From Paenibacillus piri (GTDB taxonomy: Bacteria > Bacillota > Bacilli > Paenibacillales > NBRC-103111), in assembly GCF_004354045.1 (NCBI RefSeq), contig NZ_SMRT01000013.1, forward strand, positions 1 through 64,000: a stretch of 64,000 nt of DNA. The letters are read 5' to 3'. The translations under genes were made by a program, and so were the position numbers. The notes under the pieces were generated by a model. That model did not search any database. It was not told the DNA's origin and was given only the letters and a program-made list of their open reading frames with translations. This document shows positions 1 to 9,251 of this stretch, piece after piece. Each line of letters starts with the position of its first letter. The stretch's first letter is position 1.

Positions 1-131
1 ACAGGCAGGTTGCCTACGTGTTACTCACCCGTCCGCCGCTAACTGTCCCCGAAGGAACAGTCCGCTCGACTTGCATGTATTAGGCACGCCGCCAGCGTTC
101 GTCCTGAGCCAGGATCAAACTCTCCACGATA
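1..131 (-). rRNA. 16S ribosomal RNA, 5' end only
   Basis: The reverse complement contains the universal 16S start (AGAGTTTGATCCTGGCTCAG) followed by the conserved GACGAACGCTGGCGGCGTGC region. Only about the first 130 nt are inside the window; the gene runs off the left edge. The 5' end is placed by analogy with Bacillus 16S and is good to a few bases. It is transcribed away from the origin, as expected for a ribosomal operon next to gyrA (compare rrnO of Bacillus subtilis). Confidence 0.97.
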
Positions 132-375
132 CCCCAAAAAGTGAAGCGGAACCTCCGTAGAGAATTCCGATTACTTTTCGGGGGCCCCACATTACTGAGG
201 GGATGTAAAAAAGCTTGTCTTAAGCTCAAAAGTAATGCTAGCGAGAATTTGCATTCTCTATTTTTAACACTCACTCGTTGTTCAGTTTTCAAAGGGCAAT
301 CGATGACAAAGCCAAATCTTAAACGGATATTCACCCTTGTCATTTTATGTCACCCTGTTTAGCGGCGACTTTTAT
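132..375 (-). other. rRNA operon leader
   Basis: This is the transcribed leader between the promoter and 16S. On the minus strand it contains the CTTTGAAAACTGAACAACGA block often seen in Bacillales rRNA leaders and spacers. Close by is a short perfect hairpin (GAGAAT-GCAA-ATTCTC). I see no protein-coding capacity with a ribosome binding site. The leader probably carries antitermination and RNase processing signals; that role is inferred. Confidence 0.6.
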
Positions 376-405
376 AATATATCACATCTGCCTACCACTT
401 TGCAA
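376..405 (-). promoter_or_regulatory. Probable sigma-A promoter of the rRNA operon
   Basis: Read on the minus strand: TTGCAA, 18 nt, TATATT, followed by the leader. The same hexamers and spacing occur in front of the tRNA-Ser gene at 24687-24716, which supports the assignment. Confidence 0.5.
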
Positions 406-433
406 GAGTTTTTTTATTCCATATGTACTTCCA

Positions 434-538
434 CCAAGCCGGGATAAAGAGCTTCACCGTCCTTAGGGAACGGGCGCATTTATCAAGGTTGTGCGAAGCC
501 AAGTATAAACATTATATACTTCCCATTCAAATAAAAAA
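434..538 (-). repeat. Dispersed intergenic repeat, family 1, copy 1
   Basis: This is an inverted-orientation copy of a roughly 100-bp element also found near 11.4, 13.5, 15.1, 27.2 and 53.2 kb. On the minus strand it reads AAGTATATAATGTTTATACTTGG, then GCACAACCTTGATAAATGCG, then a short GTCC...GGAC inverted repeat. It lies between the rRNA promoter and the HD-GYP gene, with no coding function visible. Confidence 0.75.
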
Positions 539-611
539 CTCCACTGCAAAAGCAGCGAAGATTAATTTATCATATCCCTCTAGTCGAGTCAAGCATAAAA
601 ATATAAACCGG

Positions 612-1673
612 CTATTTTTGTATAACGTCCTGAATATATAGGTTGCGCTGCATCGTTAAATTGATAATTTGCCCGTTCACATTGACCCATGGCCGGGTCG
701 GATTGGCGCGATCCGAAAACACAATTTCGCCGATTTTTCCATCGCTAAGCTTGACCAAGACGCCATTATGGAACTCGGTGACCTTATGAATAAACGTTTG
801 TACCATATGCGGGTCCAATTTGCCGAACGATTCCGTGAATAGCTGATCCAGCACCAGGTAAGGCGAGGCCGCCTTTTTATGGTAACGATCCGAGGTCATA
901 GCATGGAACATATCGGCAATTGCAACAATTTTGGAATAGAGATGAATTTGATCCCCTTTAATGCCGAGCGGATATCCCGAGCCGTCTTCCCGTTCATGAT
1001 GCTGCAAGGCCGACAATTTAACGCCCTCGTTAATAGCGGCGACATTTTTCAAGAGATTGTACCCTATTACCGTATGCTGCTTGATTTCTTCCAATTCATC
1101 GGGTGTCAGCTTCTTGGGCTTATGTAATATGGCCGCGTCGACTTTGGCGTTGCCGATATCATGCAAAAGTCCGCTGAGCGCAACCGGCATTAAATCCTTC
1201 GTCGGAAGCCCTTGCCACAGCGCCAGCTTATAAGATGTCAGGCTGACCATGATGCTGTTATGAAGCAGAAAGTCGCTAAGCTGATACGATTTCGGACTGA
1301 AGGTTAAAATTTGATATTGGTCGATGTACCTGATCAAAGCTTCCAACTGGGTCCTGACTTCCAGAATAGGAAAGTTGCTACCGCCAACCGATATAAATAC
1401 TTTTCTGAGCAAATTCAGCATTTTGGTATATTGTTCGAAAAAGGGGAGAATGCTGTTAACCGGCTCGTCCGCTATCGGCTCGTCCGATTGCTCAGAAGAA
1501 TCGTTCGATTTGGATTCGATGATAACCGTAGGAATGAGAAAAGCTTTCAAAATTTCAATATCTTTTTCCAAAACAATACGGCCTTTCATAAACAACACAT
1601 TGCCGCGCTTGGTCTGCACGTTTTCTATAATTTTCTCGCCCGCCTTTAATTGGGAAACGGAAACGGTCGCCAT
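612..1673 (-). CDS. HD-GYP domain phosphohydrolase
   Basis: A 353-residue protein. The N-terminal half has no motif I recognise. The C-terminal half is an HD-GYP domain: LLHDIGNAKV carries the HD dyad, and further on come HHEREDGSGYPLGIKGD (the GYP signature) and the conserved IADMFHAMTSDR helix. HD-GYP proteins usually hydrolyse cyclic di-GMP; the substrate here is inferred from the family only. There is no membrane segment, so it should be cytoplasmic. The ATG start follows a GTGAGGAACC purine-rich stretch. It lies downstream of gyrA, separated by a strong terminator, so it probably has its own promoter. Confidence 0.9.
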   Translation of the reverse strand: MATVSVSQLKAGEKIIENVQTKRGNVLFMKGRIVLEKDIEILKAFLIPTVIIESKSNDSSEQSDEPIADEPVNSILPFFEQYTKMLNLLRKVFISVGGSNFPILEVRTQLEALIRYIDQYQILTFSPKSYQLSDFLLHNSIMVSLTSYKLALWQGLPTKDLMPVALSGLLHDIGNAKVDAAILHKPKKLTPDELEEIKQHTVIGYNLLKNVAAINEGVKLSALQHHEREDGSGYPLGIKGDQIHLYSKIVAIADMFHAMTSDRYHKKAASPYLVLDQLFTESFGKLDPHMVQTFIHKVTEFHNGVLVKLSDGKIGEIVFSDRANPTRPWVNVNGQIINLTMQRNLYIQDVIQK

Positions 1674-1717
1674 GGTTCCTCACCTTACTTTCGTTCTTTT
1701 CACATCTTTATTCTAAA

Positions 1718-1747
1718 CGAAAAAGAATGGGGATGTAACCCCCATTC
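1718..1747 (-). terminator. Rho-independent terminator after gyrA
   Basis: On the minus strand an 8-bp stem, GAATGGGG / CCCCATTC, with a short loop is followed by TTTTTCG. It lies just past the gyrA stop and separates gyrA from the HD-GYP gene. Confidence 0.85.
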
Positions 1748-1773
1748 TCGTCCTTCTGTGAAAAAAGTCCTAT

Positions 1774-4260
1774 TTATTGTTCGCTATCTCCGGATTCGGG
1801 TGCTTCGTCCCCATCCATCTCGTCAGCCGATTCCTCGTTTTTCTCTACTCTGGCTACGGTTGCCACTTCATCCTCATCGCGGATGTTAATTAATTTAACC
1901 CCTTGCGTATAGCGGCCCATCATGGAAATGCCGGACATACTGGTCCGAATGATGGTACCGAGCCCTGTAATGATCATCAGATCTTCATCATCGCTGACGA
2001 TTTTCAATCCTACTACAGGCCCATTCTTAGGCGTGACATTTAATGTTTTGATGCCTTTGCCGCCGCGCGATTGAAGCCGGTATTCGGATACAGGAGTCCG
2101 TTTGCCGAAGCCTTTGGAGGTTACAATCAATACGCTGCTGTCCTCCCGGACAACGTCCATATCGATAACCGCATCATCCTCGCCGATGTTGATCCCTTTC
2201 ACTCCCGTCGCGGAGCGTCCCATGGAACGCACCTCTTTTTCCGGAAAATGAATCGAAATTCCTTGCTTCGTCCCCATAATGATCGTTTGGTTGCCATCCG
2301 TCAGCTTGACGCCGATCAAATCATCGTCCTCACGCAGCGTGATCGCAATCAATCCGCCCTTACGGATATTGCCGTAATCATCCAGCGGCGTCTTTTTGAC
2401 CAAGCCGTTTTTGGTGGCAAAGAACAGCTGCTTGTCGGATTCAAAGCCTTCCACCGGAATGACCGCATTGATCGTTTCGCCCTGCTCAATCTGGATCAGG
2501 TTGATGATCGGTGTTCCGCGTGCCGTACGGCTGAGATCCGGGATTTCATAAGCTTTAAGCCGGTACACTTTACCTTTGTTCGTAAAGAAGAGCAGGTAAT
2601 GATGCGTGTTGGTCACAAACAAGTGTTCAACAAAATCATTATCCTTCGTATCCATTCCGATGACGCCTTTGCCTCCGCGCTTTTGGCTGCGGTACGTCGT
2701 AACCGGCAATCTCTTCACATATCCGGTATGCGTGATCGTAATGATAACGTCCTCTTGAGGAATCAAATCCTCATCTTCAATGCTTTCCTCGCCAATCGTA
2801 ATTTCCGAACGGCGCTCATCGCCGAATTTTTCCTTAATTTCGTTCAATTCCTCGCTGATAATAGCCAGTACCAGCTTTTCATCGGCCAGAATCGCTTTAT
2901 ATTCAGCGATCTTCTTCATCAGCTCGGCATATTCCAGCTCGATCTTTTCGCGTTCCAAGCCGGTTAACCGCTGCAGACGCATGTCCAAAATCGCCTGCGC
3001 CTGGTCATGGCTTAATGAAAACTGATTCATTAAGCCTTCGCGCGCTTCTTCCGTTGTCCGCGAAGCGCGGATCAAGGCGATAACCTCGTCCAAATGATCC
3101 AGCGCGATCCGCAAGCCTTCGAGAATGTGAGCCCGGGCTTCCGCCTTGCGCAGCTCGTATTCGGTCCGTCTGCGGATTACGACCTTTTGATGCTCCAAGT
3201 AATGATAGAGCATATCCTTCAGGTTCATGACCTTCGGTTCGCCATTAACCAATGCGAGCATGATGATCCCGAAGTTCGACTGCAGGGCCGTATGCTTGAA
3301 CAAATTGTTCAGCACCACGTTAGGGTTGACGTCGCGGCGCAGCTCAATTACGATACGCATGCCGTTGCGGTCGGATTCGTCCCGCAAATCGGTGATACCG
3401 TCAATTTTTTTGTCGCGTACAAGCTCTGCGATTTTTTCGATAAGACGGGCTTTGTTGACCTGATAAGGGAGCTCGTGAACCAGGATTCGCGCTTTGTTGT
3501 TGTTTTCCTCAATCGTCGTTCTCGCTCTCATCGTGACGGAGCCGCGGCCCGTGTTATAGGCTTGTTTAATCCCTTCACGGCCCATAATAAAACCGGCGGT
3601 CGGGAAATCCGGACCTTTGATCGACTGCATTAAGTCCATCGACGTGATATCCGGATTTTCAATCAGCTGCTGCACGCCGTTTATAACCTCGGTCAAGTTA
3701 TGCGGAGGAATGTTCGTCGCCATACCGACCGCGATTCCCGAGCTGCCGTTTACCAGCAGGTTCGGAAAACGGGCCGGAAGTACGGCCGGCTCCTGCTCTT
3801 CACCGTCATAGTTGGGAACAAAATCGATCGTTTCTTTGTTGATATCGCGTAATAGTTCCATAGCGATCTTCGATAAACGCGCCTCGGTATACCGCATGGC
3901 CGCAGCCATATCGCCGTCGATGGAACCGAAGTTGCCGTGCCCGTCAACGAGCATGTACCGGAGCGAAAAATCCTGCGCCATCCGCACCATCGTCTCATAA
4001 ACGGCCGAGTCGCCGTGCGGATGGTATTTGCCTATAACTTCGCCGACGATTCTGGCCGACTTCTTATGGGGCTTGTCCGGGGCCATGCCGAGCTCGGACA
4101 TCGCGTACAGAATACGACGGTGTACGGGCTTCAGTCCATCTCTGACATCAGGCAGAGCGCGGCTGACGATAATACTCATCGCATAGTCCATAAAGGAAGT
4201 GCGCATCTCGGAGCTGATATCGATATCTATAATTTGTGAGCGCTGCTGTTCTTCCGACAT
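1774..4260 (-). CDS. gyrA: DNA gyrase subunit A
   Basis: An 828-residue protein, the usual length. With GyrB it introduces negative supercoils using ATP; GyrA carries the cleavage tyrosine. Visible landmarks are the winged-helix and tower region with catalytic Tyr124 in AAAMRYTEARLS, and the C-terminal pinwheel with the GyrA box QKRGGKG plus the related QSRGGKG. The quinolone-resistance region reads HPHGDSAVYE, so the classical positions (Ser85 and Glu89 here) are in the sensitive state. The extreme C-terminus is acidic (EESADEMDGDEAPESGD). The ATG is preceded by TAGGAGGTCAACA. It lies 146 nt after gyrB in the same direction. Confidence 0.98.
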   Translation of the reverse strand: MSEEQQRSQIIDIDISSEMRTSFMDYAMSIIVSRALPDVRDGLKPVHRRILYAMSELGMAPDKPHKKSARIVGEVIGKYHPHGDSAVYETMVRMAQDFSLRYMLVDGHGNFGSIDGDMAAAMRYTEARLSKIAMELLRDINKETIDFVPNYDGEEQEPAVLPARFPNLLVNGSSGIAVGMATNIPPHNLTEVINGVQQLIENPDITSMDLMQSIKGPDFPTAGFIMGREGIKQAYNTGRGSVTMRARTTIEENNNKARILVHELPYQVNKARLIEKIAELVRDKKIDGITDLRDESDRNGMRIVIELRRDVNPNVVLNNLFKHTALQSNFGIIMLALVNGEPKVMNLKDMLYHYLEHQKVVIRRRTEYELRKAEARAHILEGLRIALDHLDEVIALIRASRTTEEAREGLMNQFSLSHDQAQAILDMRLQRLTGLEREKIELEYAELMKKIAEYKAILADEKLVLAIISEELNEIKEKFGDERRSEITIGEESIEDEDLIPQEDVIITITHTGYVKRLPVTTYRSQKRGGKGVIGMDTKDNDFVEHLFVTNTHHYLLFFTNKGKVYRLKAYEIPDLSRTARGTPIINLIQIEQGETINAVIPVEGFESDKQLFFATKNGLVKKTPLDDYGNIRKGGLIAITLREDDDLIGVKLTDGNQTIIMGTKQGISIHFPEKEVRSMGRSATGVKGINIGEDDAVIDMDVVREDSSVLIVTSKGFGKRTPVSEYRLQSRGGKGIKTLNVTPKNGPVVGLKIVSDDEDLMIITGLGTIIRTSMSGISMMGRYTQGVKLINIRDEDEVATVARVEKNEESADEMDGDEAPESGDSEQ

Positions 4261-4406
4261 TGTTGACCTCCTAAAACTTTCCTGCGGAAAGTTGACTTCA
4301 TAACCATGTGCTGCGTGCTATATCGGGAAAGCGTGCATGGCCAACAATGGGCTCGTCACACTTTCCGATTTCCGTGCTATTCCCGTATATAAGCCAAGCC
4401 GGGAAA

Positions 4407-6320
4407 TTAAATATCCAAGTTTTTCACGTATTTGGCGTGCTGCTGAATAAAATCTCTGCGCGGCTCCACATTTTCGCCCATCAACGTATCGAACAGCGTA
4501 TCCGCATCGATCGCATCCTGAATGCTCACCTGCAGCAGCGTGCGGCTCTCCGGATCCATCGTCGTTTCCCACAATTGGCCCGGGTTCATCTCGCCGAGAC
4601 CTTTATAGCGCTGTACGTTGACTTTGGTGCCTTCGCCAAATTCCTGAATGATCGCGTCGCGCTGCTTTTCGTTATACGCATAGCGGATAACCTTATTGCG
4701 CTCGAGTTTATACAGCGGCGGCTGGGCGATATAAATATAGCCGACCTCGACCAGCTTGCGCATATATCTGTAAAAGAACGTCAGCAGCAGCGTGCGGATA
4801 TGGGCACCGTCTACGTCTGCATCCGTCATAATAATAATTTTGTGATAACGGGCTTTCGTAATGTCAAAATCGTCGCTGATTCCCGTGCCTAATGCCGTAA
4901 TGATCGCCCGAATTTCGGCGCTGGACAAAATTTTATCGAGCCGCGCCTTCTCTACGTTCAAAATTTTACCGCGGATCGGCAAAATCGCCTGGAAATGACG
5001 GTCACGCCCCTGTTTGGCCGAACCGCCTGCAGAATCGCCTTCAACGATGTAAACTTCGCTGATCGAGGCATCCTTCGAGGAGCAGTCGGCAAGCTTGCCG
5101 GGAAGGGCGCTGACTTCCAATGCGCTTTTGCGCCGGGTCAGCTCGCGCGCCTTACGCGCCGCTTCTCTGGCACGGGCAGCCTGAACGCCCTTCTCGATAA
5201 TTTTTTTCGCCACGGACGGGTTCTCGTCGAGAAACTCCATCAATTTTTCCGAAAATAACGATTCGACAATACCGCGGACCTCGCTGTTTCCAAGCTTCGT
5301 CTTCGTCTGTCCCTCAAACTGCGGCTCCGGTATTTTGACAGAGATGATCGCAATCAAGCCTTCGCGCACATCATCGCCGGATAGATTGGCGTCGCTTTCC
5401 TTGAGCACGTTATGCTTCCGAGCATAATCGTTCATAATCCGCGTCAGCGCGCTTTTAAATCCGGATTCATGTGTTCCGCCCTCATGCGTATTAATGTTGT
5501 TGGCAAACGAATAGATGCTTTCCGAGTAACCGTCGTTATACTGCAGAGCGATTTCAACCTGAATAAAATCTTTCGAGCCTTCCGTATAGATCGGTTCGTG
5601 AACGGTCTCGCGGTTGCGGTTCAAAAACTCGACAAAGGAAACAATACCCCCCTCGTACATGAAGGAATGGGACACATCGTTCCGTTCGTCGGTCAGCACA
5701 ATTTCAATGCCTTTATTGAGAAACGCAAGCTCCCGAATCCGGGATTGCAGCGTATCATAATCAAATTCCGTGGTCTCGGTGAAAATTTCTTCATCCGGCC
5801 AAAATGTCGTTTTCGTTCCGGTTTCATCGGTGTCGTCCAATATTTTGAGGTCATGCTGCGGCACACCGCGCTGGAATTCCTGCTGATGCACCTTGCCGTC
5901 ACGCTTAACCTCGACGACCAACCGCTTGGATAAAGCGTTAACGACGGATACACCGACACCGTGCAGGCCGCCCGATACTTTATAGCCCGAGTCGTCGCCC
6001 CCGAATTTACCGCCGGCATGCAGCACTGTCAATACGACCTCCAGCGTGGAGCGCTTCAGCTTCGGATGCTCGCCGACTGGAATTCCGCGTCCGTTATCTA
6101 TAACCGTAATGCTGTTATCGCGATGAACGATGACTTCAATTTTGGTGCAAACGCCGGCCAAAGCCTCGTCAATACTGTTATCGACGACTTCCCAGACAAG
6201 GTGATGAAGGCCTCTGCCGCTGGTTGATCCGATATACATCCCCGGACGTTTTCGGACGGCTTCGAGACCTTCGAGCACCTGAATCTGATTTTCATCATAC
6301 GTATTTTGATTCACAGACAT
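4407..6320 (-). CDS. gyrB: DNA gyrase subunit B
   Basis: About 637 residues. It is the ATPase subunit of gyrase. The N-terminal GHKL ATPase shows RKRPGMYIGS and VVDNSIDEALAG, then DNGRGIPVG. The TOPRIM domain shows EGDSAGGSAKQGRDR and the metal-binding TDADVDGAHIRTLL. The C-terminus carries the QRYKGLGEMNPGQLWET block. I place the start at MSVNQNTYDENQ; the reading frame opens four codons earlier, but that start would put the ribosome site too close. It follows remB and precedes gyrA, as in other Bacillales. Confidence 0.98.
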   Translation of the reverse strand: MSVNQNTYDENQIQVLEGLEAVRKRPGMYIGSTSGRGLHHLVWEVVDNSIDEALAGVCTKIEVIVHRDNSITVIDNGRGIPVGEHPKLKRSTLEVVLTVLHAGGKFGGDDSGYKVSGGLHGVGVSVVNALSKRLVVEVKRDGKVHQQEFQRGVPQHDLKILDDTDETGTKTTFWPDEEIFTETTEFDYDTLQSRIRELAFLNKGIEIVLTDERNDVSHSFMYEGGIVSFVEFLNRNRETVHEPIYTEGSKDFIQVEIALQYNDGYSESIYSFANNINTHEGGTHESGFKSALTRIMNDYARKHNVLKESDANLSGDDVREGLIAIISVKIPEPQFEGQTKTKLGNSEVRGIVESLFSEKLMEFLDENPSVAKKIIEKGVQAARAREAARKARELTRRKSALEVSALPGKLADCSSKDASISEVYIVEGDSAGGSAKQGRDRHFQAILPIRGKILNVEKARLDKILSSAEIRAIITALGTGISDDFDITKARYHKIIIMTDADVDGAHIRTLLLTFFYRYMRKLVEVGYIYIAQPPLYKLERNKVIRYAYNEKQRDAIIQEFGEGTKVNVQRYKGLGEMNPGQLWETTMDPESRTLLQVSIQDAIDADTLFDTLMGENVEPRRDFIQQHAKYVKNLDI

Positions 6321-6348
6321 GTTGACACCCACTTTTCCAAGGTAAGAT

Positions 6349-6597
6349 CTAGTTCGTTAACAATTGATGAGCCCGTTTCTTTAAGGTCATGGACGATATC
6401 GGAGAATAGTACACCTTAGACTGTGTGACAACAAGCGACTTGCTCTCTTCCTCTCCAATCACTTCAACCTTTTTTTCCTTGTTGGCGTAGCTAATAAATT
6501 GCTTTGATATTTTCGAAGATTTTTCGATAGATAAGTCAAATATGGCAACAAGCTCGGATGCGCGAATAATTTTTTCTCCGCCTAAATGGATGAACAT
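6349..6597 (-). CDS. remB: RemB (YaaB) family regulator of extracellular matrix genes
   Basis: An 82-residue protein starting MFIHLGGEKIIRASELVAIF, matching the small DUF370-type family whose Bacillus subtilis member RemB (YaaB) activates biofilm matrix genes together with RemA. The position between recF and gyrB is the conserved one. It has no membrane segment. The ATG is preceded by AAGGAGATGGCCA. The assignment rests on sequence character plus synteny. Confidence 0.9.
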   Translation of the reverse strand: MFIHLGGEKIIRASELVAIFDLSIEKSSKISKQFISYANKEKKVEVIGEEESKSLVVTQSKVYYSPISSMTLKKRAHQLLTN

Positions 6598-6626
6598 CGT
6601 TGGCCATCTCCTTATAACGTCACACG

Positions 6627-7736
6627 TTACGTTAATTTTCCATTCCGCACATGAATGACTGAAGCGTCTTCAAGCTTTGTTACATCTATGCTTTCAATTC
6701 CGGTCGTCGTTATGAACGTTTGCACTCTGTTTTGAAACGTCTCGATCAGCTGCGTTTGGCGGAAACGGTCCAGCTCCGACAGCACATCATCCAGTAATAG
6801 AATCGGATATTCGCCGACTTCCTCGCGGATCAGCTCAATTTCCGCCAGCTTCAAAGAGAGCGCAGTTGTCCGCTGCTGTCCTTGCGAGCCGAACGTCTGC
6901 ACTTCTTTACCGTTTATAAAAAACAACAAATCATCCCGATGCGGTCCGACCATCGACACCCCGCGCCGAAGCTCCTGATCTTTCACCTGTGATAACTTTA
7001 TCATAAATTGGTCAAATAAAACAGGTTCATCTTCTACGGCCGCGGAGTCGAACGAGCAGGCGTACTGAATTTCAATCTGTTCCTTGCCGCCCGTAATTCC
7101 CGAATGAATCTTTTCGGCCCATACTTGCAGCTTCTTTATAAAGTTTTGACGTTTTTTAATGATTTTAATACCAAACTGTGCCAATTGTTCATTCCATACG
7201 TCCAAAAGGGCGGCCTTGGAGTCGTTCGCGGCAAAAAGCTGCTTCAAATAATTGTTCCGCTGCGCCAAAATCTTCTGGTATTGAGACAAATCGTATAAAT
7301 ACGACGGATGCACCTGCCCGATTTCCATATCCAAAAACCGGCGGCGGACGGAGGGGGAGCCTTTCACAATCTCCAAATCTTCCGGGGCAAACATAACCAC
7401 ATTCAACGAGCCGATAAAATTGCTCAGCTTCCGCTGCTCCAAGCCGTTTATTTTCGCTTTTTTGCCCTGCTGCGCAATGGTCAGGTCGAGCTGGCAAGCG
7501 CCATACCGTTTGTCCACTTCACCGTGCAGCAGCGTATGGGGGGCGTTCCATTGGATCAGTTCCTTGTCTTGGTGCGTACGGTGCGACTTGGTCAGGGCGA
7601 GTACAAAGATCGCCTCCAGCAGGTTCGTTTTCCCTTGCGCATTCGGACCGACAATAATATTGACCATATGCCCGGTTTCAAAATAAACCTCATCGTAGTT
7701 GCGATAATGCTGTAAAGACAGCTTTTTCAATTGCAA
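6627..7736 (-). CDS. recF: DNA replication and repair protein RecF
   Basis: A 369-residue, SMC-like ABC ATPase that loads RecA at gapped DNA with RecO and RecR. The Walker A motif is GPNAQGKTNLLEAI near residue 31; the ABC signature region lies around TTALSLKLAEIELI and Walker B at PILLLDDVLSELD. Length is normal for the family. The start is preceded by GTAGGAGGAACCG. It is co-directional with rlbA upstream and remB downstream, with short gaps that suggest one transcript. Confidence 0.97.
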   Translation of the reverse strand: MQLKKLSLQHYRNYDEVYFETGHMVNIIVGPNAQGKTNLLEAIFVLALTKSHRTHQDKELIQWNAPHTLLHGEVDKRYGACQLDLTIAQQGKKAKINGLEQRKLSNFIGSLNVVMFAPEDLEIVKGSPSVRRRFLDMEIGQVHPSYLYDLSQYQKILAQRNNYLKQLFAANDSKAALLDVWNEQLAQFGIKIIKKRQNFIKKLQVWAEKIHSGITGGKEQIEIQYACSFDSAAVEDEPVLFDQFMIKLSQVKDQELRRGVSMVGPHRDDLLFFINGKEVQTFGSQGQQRTTALSLKLAEIELIREEVGEYPILLLDDVLSELDRFRQTQLIETFQNRVQTFITTTGIESIDVTKLEDASVIHVRNGKLT

Positions 7737-7784
7737 AACGGTTCCTCCTACAGGCTCTGAGTATGCAAAGCCGCTTCGAAAGCA

Positions 7785-8000
7785 TCAGCTGCGTACGACT
7801 TGAAATTCCCCGCAGCCTTTTACACTGACCCGATCATGATGGACAAGCTTCTTGCCCCGCCGATTTTCCGGCTCCCCGTTCACATAAATTTCCGTTTCCT
7901 GTAAAAATGATTTGGCTTGTCCGCCGGTGGATATACAATCGGCCAATTTCAGAAATTGACCGAGCGTTATATAGTCCGTGTGAATGGTTACTGTTTTCAT
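7785..8000 (-). CDS. rlbA: S4-domain RNA-binding protein RlbA (YaaA)
   Basis: About 71 residues from MKTVTIHTDYITLGQ. The whole protein is an S4 RNA-binding fold: LGQFLKLADCISTGGQAKSF, then VNGEPENRRGKKL and a VRS tail. The Bacillus homologue YaaA/RlbA is linked to large-subunit ribosome assembly. The reading frame is open eight codons further upstream; I chose this start because it aligns with the family. It lies in the dnaN-recF gap, the conserved location. Confidence 0.9.
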   Translation of the reverse strand: MKTVTIHTDYITLGQFLKLADCISTGGQAKSFLQETEIYVNGEPENRRGKKLVHHDRVSVKGCGEFQVVRS

Positions 8001-8024
8001 CAACGTATCCGGCTCCTTGTCCAT

Positions 8025-8042
8025 TTATTCACATGTGGATAA
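8025..8042. promoter_or_regulatory. Back-to-back pair of perfect DnaA boxes
   Basis: TTATTCACATGTGGATAA contains two inverted boxes sharing the centre: TTATTCACA on the plus strand and TTATCCACA on the minus strand. Both fit TTATNCACA exactly. The pair lies between dnaN and rlbA, outside the two classical origin clusters. Confidence 0.7.
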
Positions 8043-8066
8043 GCGGCAGCGCCTGCTTATCCGTTA

Positions 8067-9209
8067 TTAGTTGGTTGTCCGATACGGAAGAATCAGCTGC
8101 AGCAAATTGTTCGATTCCTCCGGACGAATAATGATCGGCTGCATGGCGCCGGTGAATCCTATATGGATCAACTCGCTATCGATAACCTTCAGCGCATCGA
8201 GCATATATTTGGAGTTGAATGAGATGCGCAGCAGCTCGCCGGTCAGGCTGTTGACGTCCAATTGCTCGGTCACTTTGCCCAGCTCGGAGGAGCTTGATGA
8301 AATCTCGATCGTTTGATCCTCTCGCATGATCAGCTTGACGATGTTGGTTTTTTCCTCCCTGGACAGCAGGTAAGCCCGGTCGATTGCATTGGCCAGCTGC
8401 TGCGCATGAATGACAAGCTCGGTTTGATACGATTGCGGAATCAATTTGGACGTATCCGGGTACGTTCCATCCAGGATGCGCGTGTAGAACAAGATTGAGC
8501 TGAGCTGAAACAGCACCTGATTTTCGGCAAAAATGACGTCGATCAGCGTATTTTGGTCCGGCAATATTTTGGAAAGCTCGTTCAACGTTCTACCCGAAAT
8601 CGATACATTGCTTAACTGAAAATCGGGATCGACGTCAATTTGCGTTTCACGGCTTGCCAGCCTGTGCCGGTCGCAGCCTGTCAATTTCAGCTTGCCGTTT
8701 TGCGCACTCCATAAGACACCGGTCAAAATGGGTGTGGATTCATTGGTCGATACGGCGAACGAGGTTTGCTTGATCATCGTTTTCAACAGGTCGCTCGGCA
8801 GCTGGATTCTGCGGTTTTCCTCAATGCTCGGCAAGGTCGGGTATTCCTCCGGATCCAGGCCGACCAGTTGAATTTCAGAGGAGCCGCTGCGGATGGTCGT
8901 CTGAAAATGGTCGTTTACTTCAATTTCAACCTGGGAAGCAGGCAGCTTGCGGACAATTTCAACGAAAAATTTCGAAGACAGCACGACGCTGCCTTTTCGT
9001 TGCAATTCAATAATGCTCAGCTCGTTAAGCTCGGTTGGAATAAAGCTTTGAATCGATATGTCGGTATCGCTGGCCGTCAGCGTCATGCCGTTTGCGTCCG
9101 CATCTATTTTAATCCCGCTCAAAATGGGAATCGTCGTTTTATTTGAAATCGCTTTGGATACATGCTGAATGGAATCATTCAAATATTCCTTCAAAATCGT
9201 TAATTTCAT
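8067..9209 (-). CDS. dnaN: DNA polymerase III beta subunit (sliding clamp)
   Basis: A 380-residue protein from MKLTILKEYLNDSIQHVSKA. It forms the ring-shaped processivity clamp of the replicative polymerase. Typical clamp blocks are PILSGIKIDADANGMTLTAS and the C-terminal LHIGFTGAMQPIIIRPEESN...LILPYR. The frame extends 46 codons further upstream with no similarity and into the origin AT-rich region, so the start at 9209 is preferred; it is preceded by AGGAGTGACAAT. It is separated from dnaA by the origin unwinding region. Confidence 0.97.
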   Translation of the reverse strand: MKLTILKEYLNDSIQHVSKAISNKTTIPILSGIKIDADANGMTLTASDTDISIQSFIPTELNELSIIELQRKGSVVLSSKFFVEIVRKLPASQVEIEVNDHFQTTIRSGSSEIQLVGLDPEEYPTLPSIEENRRIQLPSDLLKTMIKQTSFAVSTNESTPILTGVLWSAQNGKLKLTGCDRHRLASRETQIDVDPDFQLSNVSISGRTLNELSKILPDQNTLIDVIFAENQVLFQLSSILFYTRILDGTYPDTSKLIPQSYQTELVIHAQQLANAIDRAYLLSREEKTNIVKLIMREDQTIEISSSSSELGKVTEQLDVNSLTGELLRISFNSKYMLDALKVIDSELIHIGFTGAMQPIIIRPEESNNLLQLILPYRTTN

Positions 9210-9251
9210 ATTGTCACTCCTATGATTTGAAAAATGGGGAGATGTCCATAT

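Noticed and set aside
423..641. Short plus-strand frame with RLCEAKYKHYILPIQIKN
   Set aside because: The peptide is a translation of repeat family 1; nearly the same words appear antisense at 11.4 and 27.2 kb, showing that the DNA repeat, not a protein, is shared.
2071..2967. Long plus-strand frame opposite gyrA
   Set aside because: Antisense shadow: no ribosome site, no protein family character, and gyrA is certain on the other strand.
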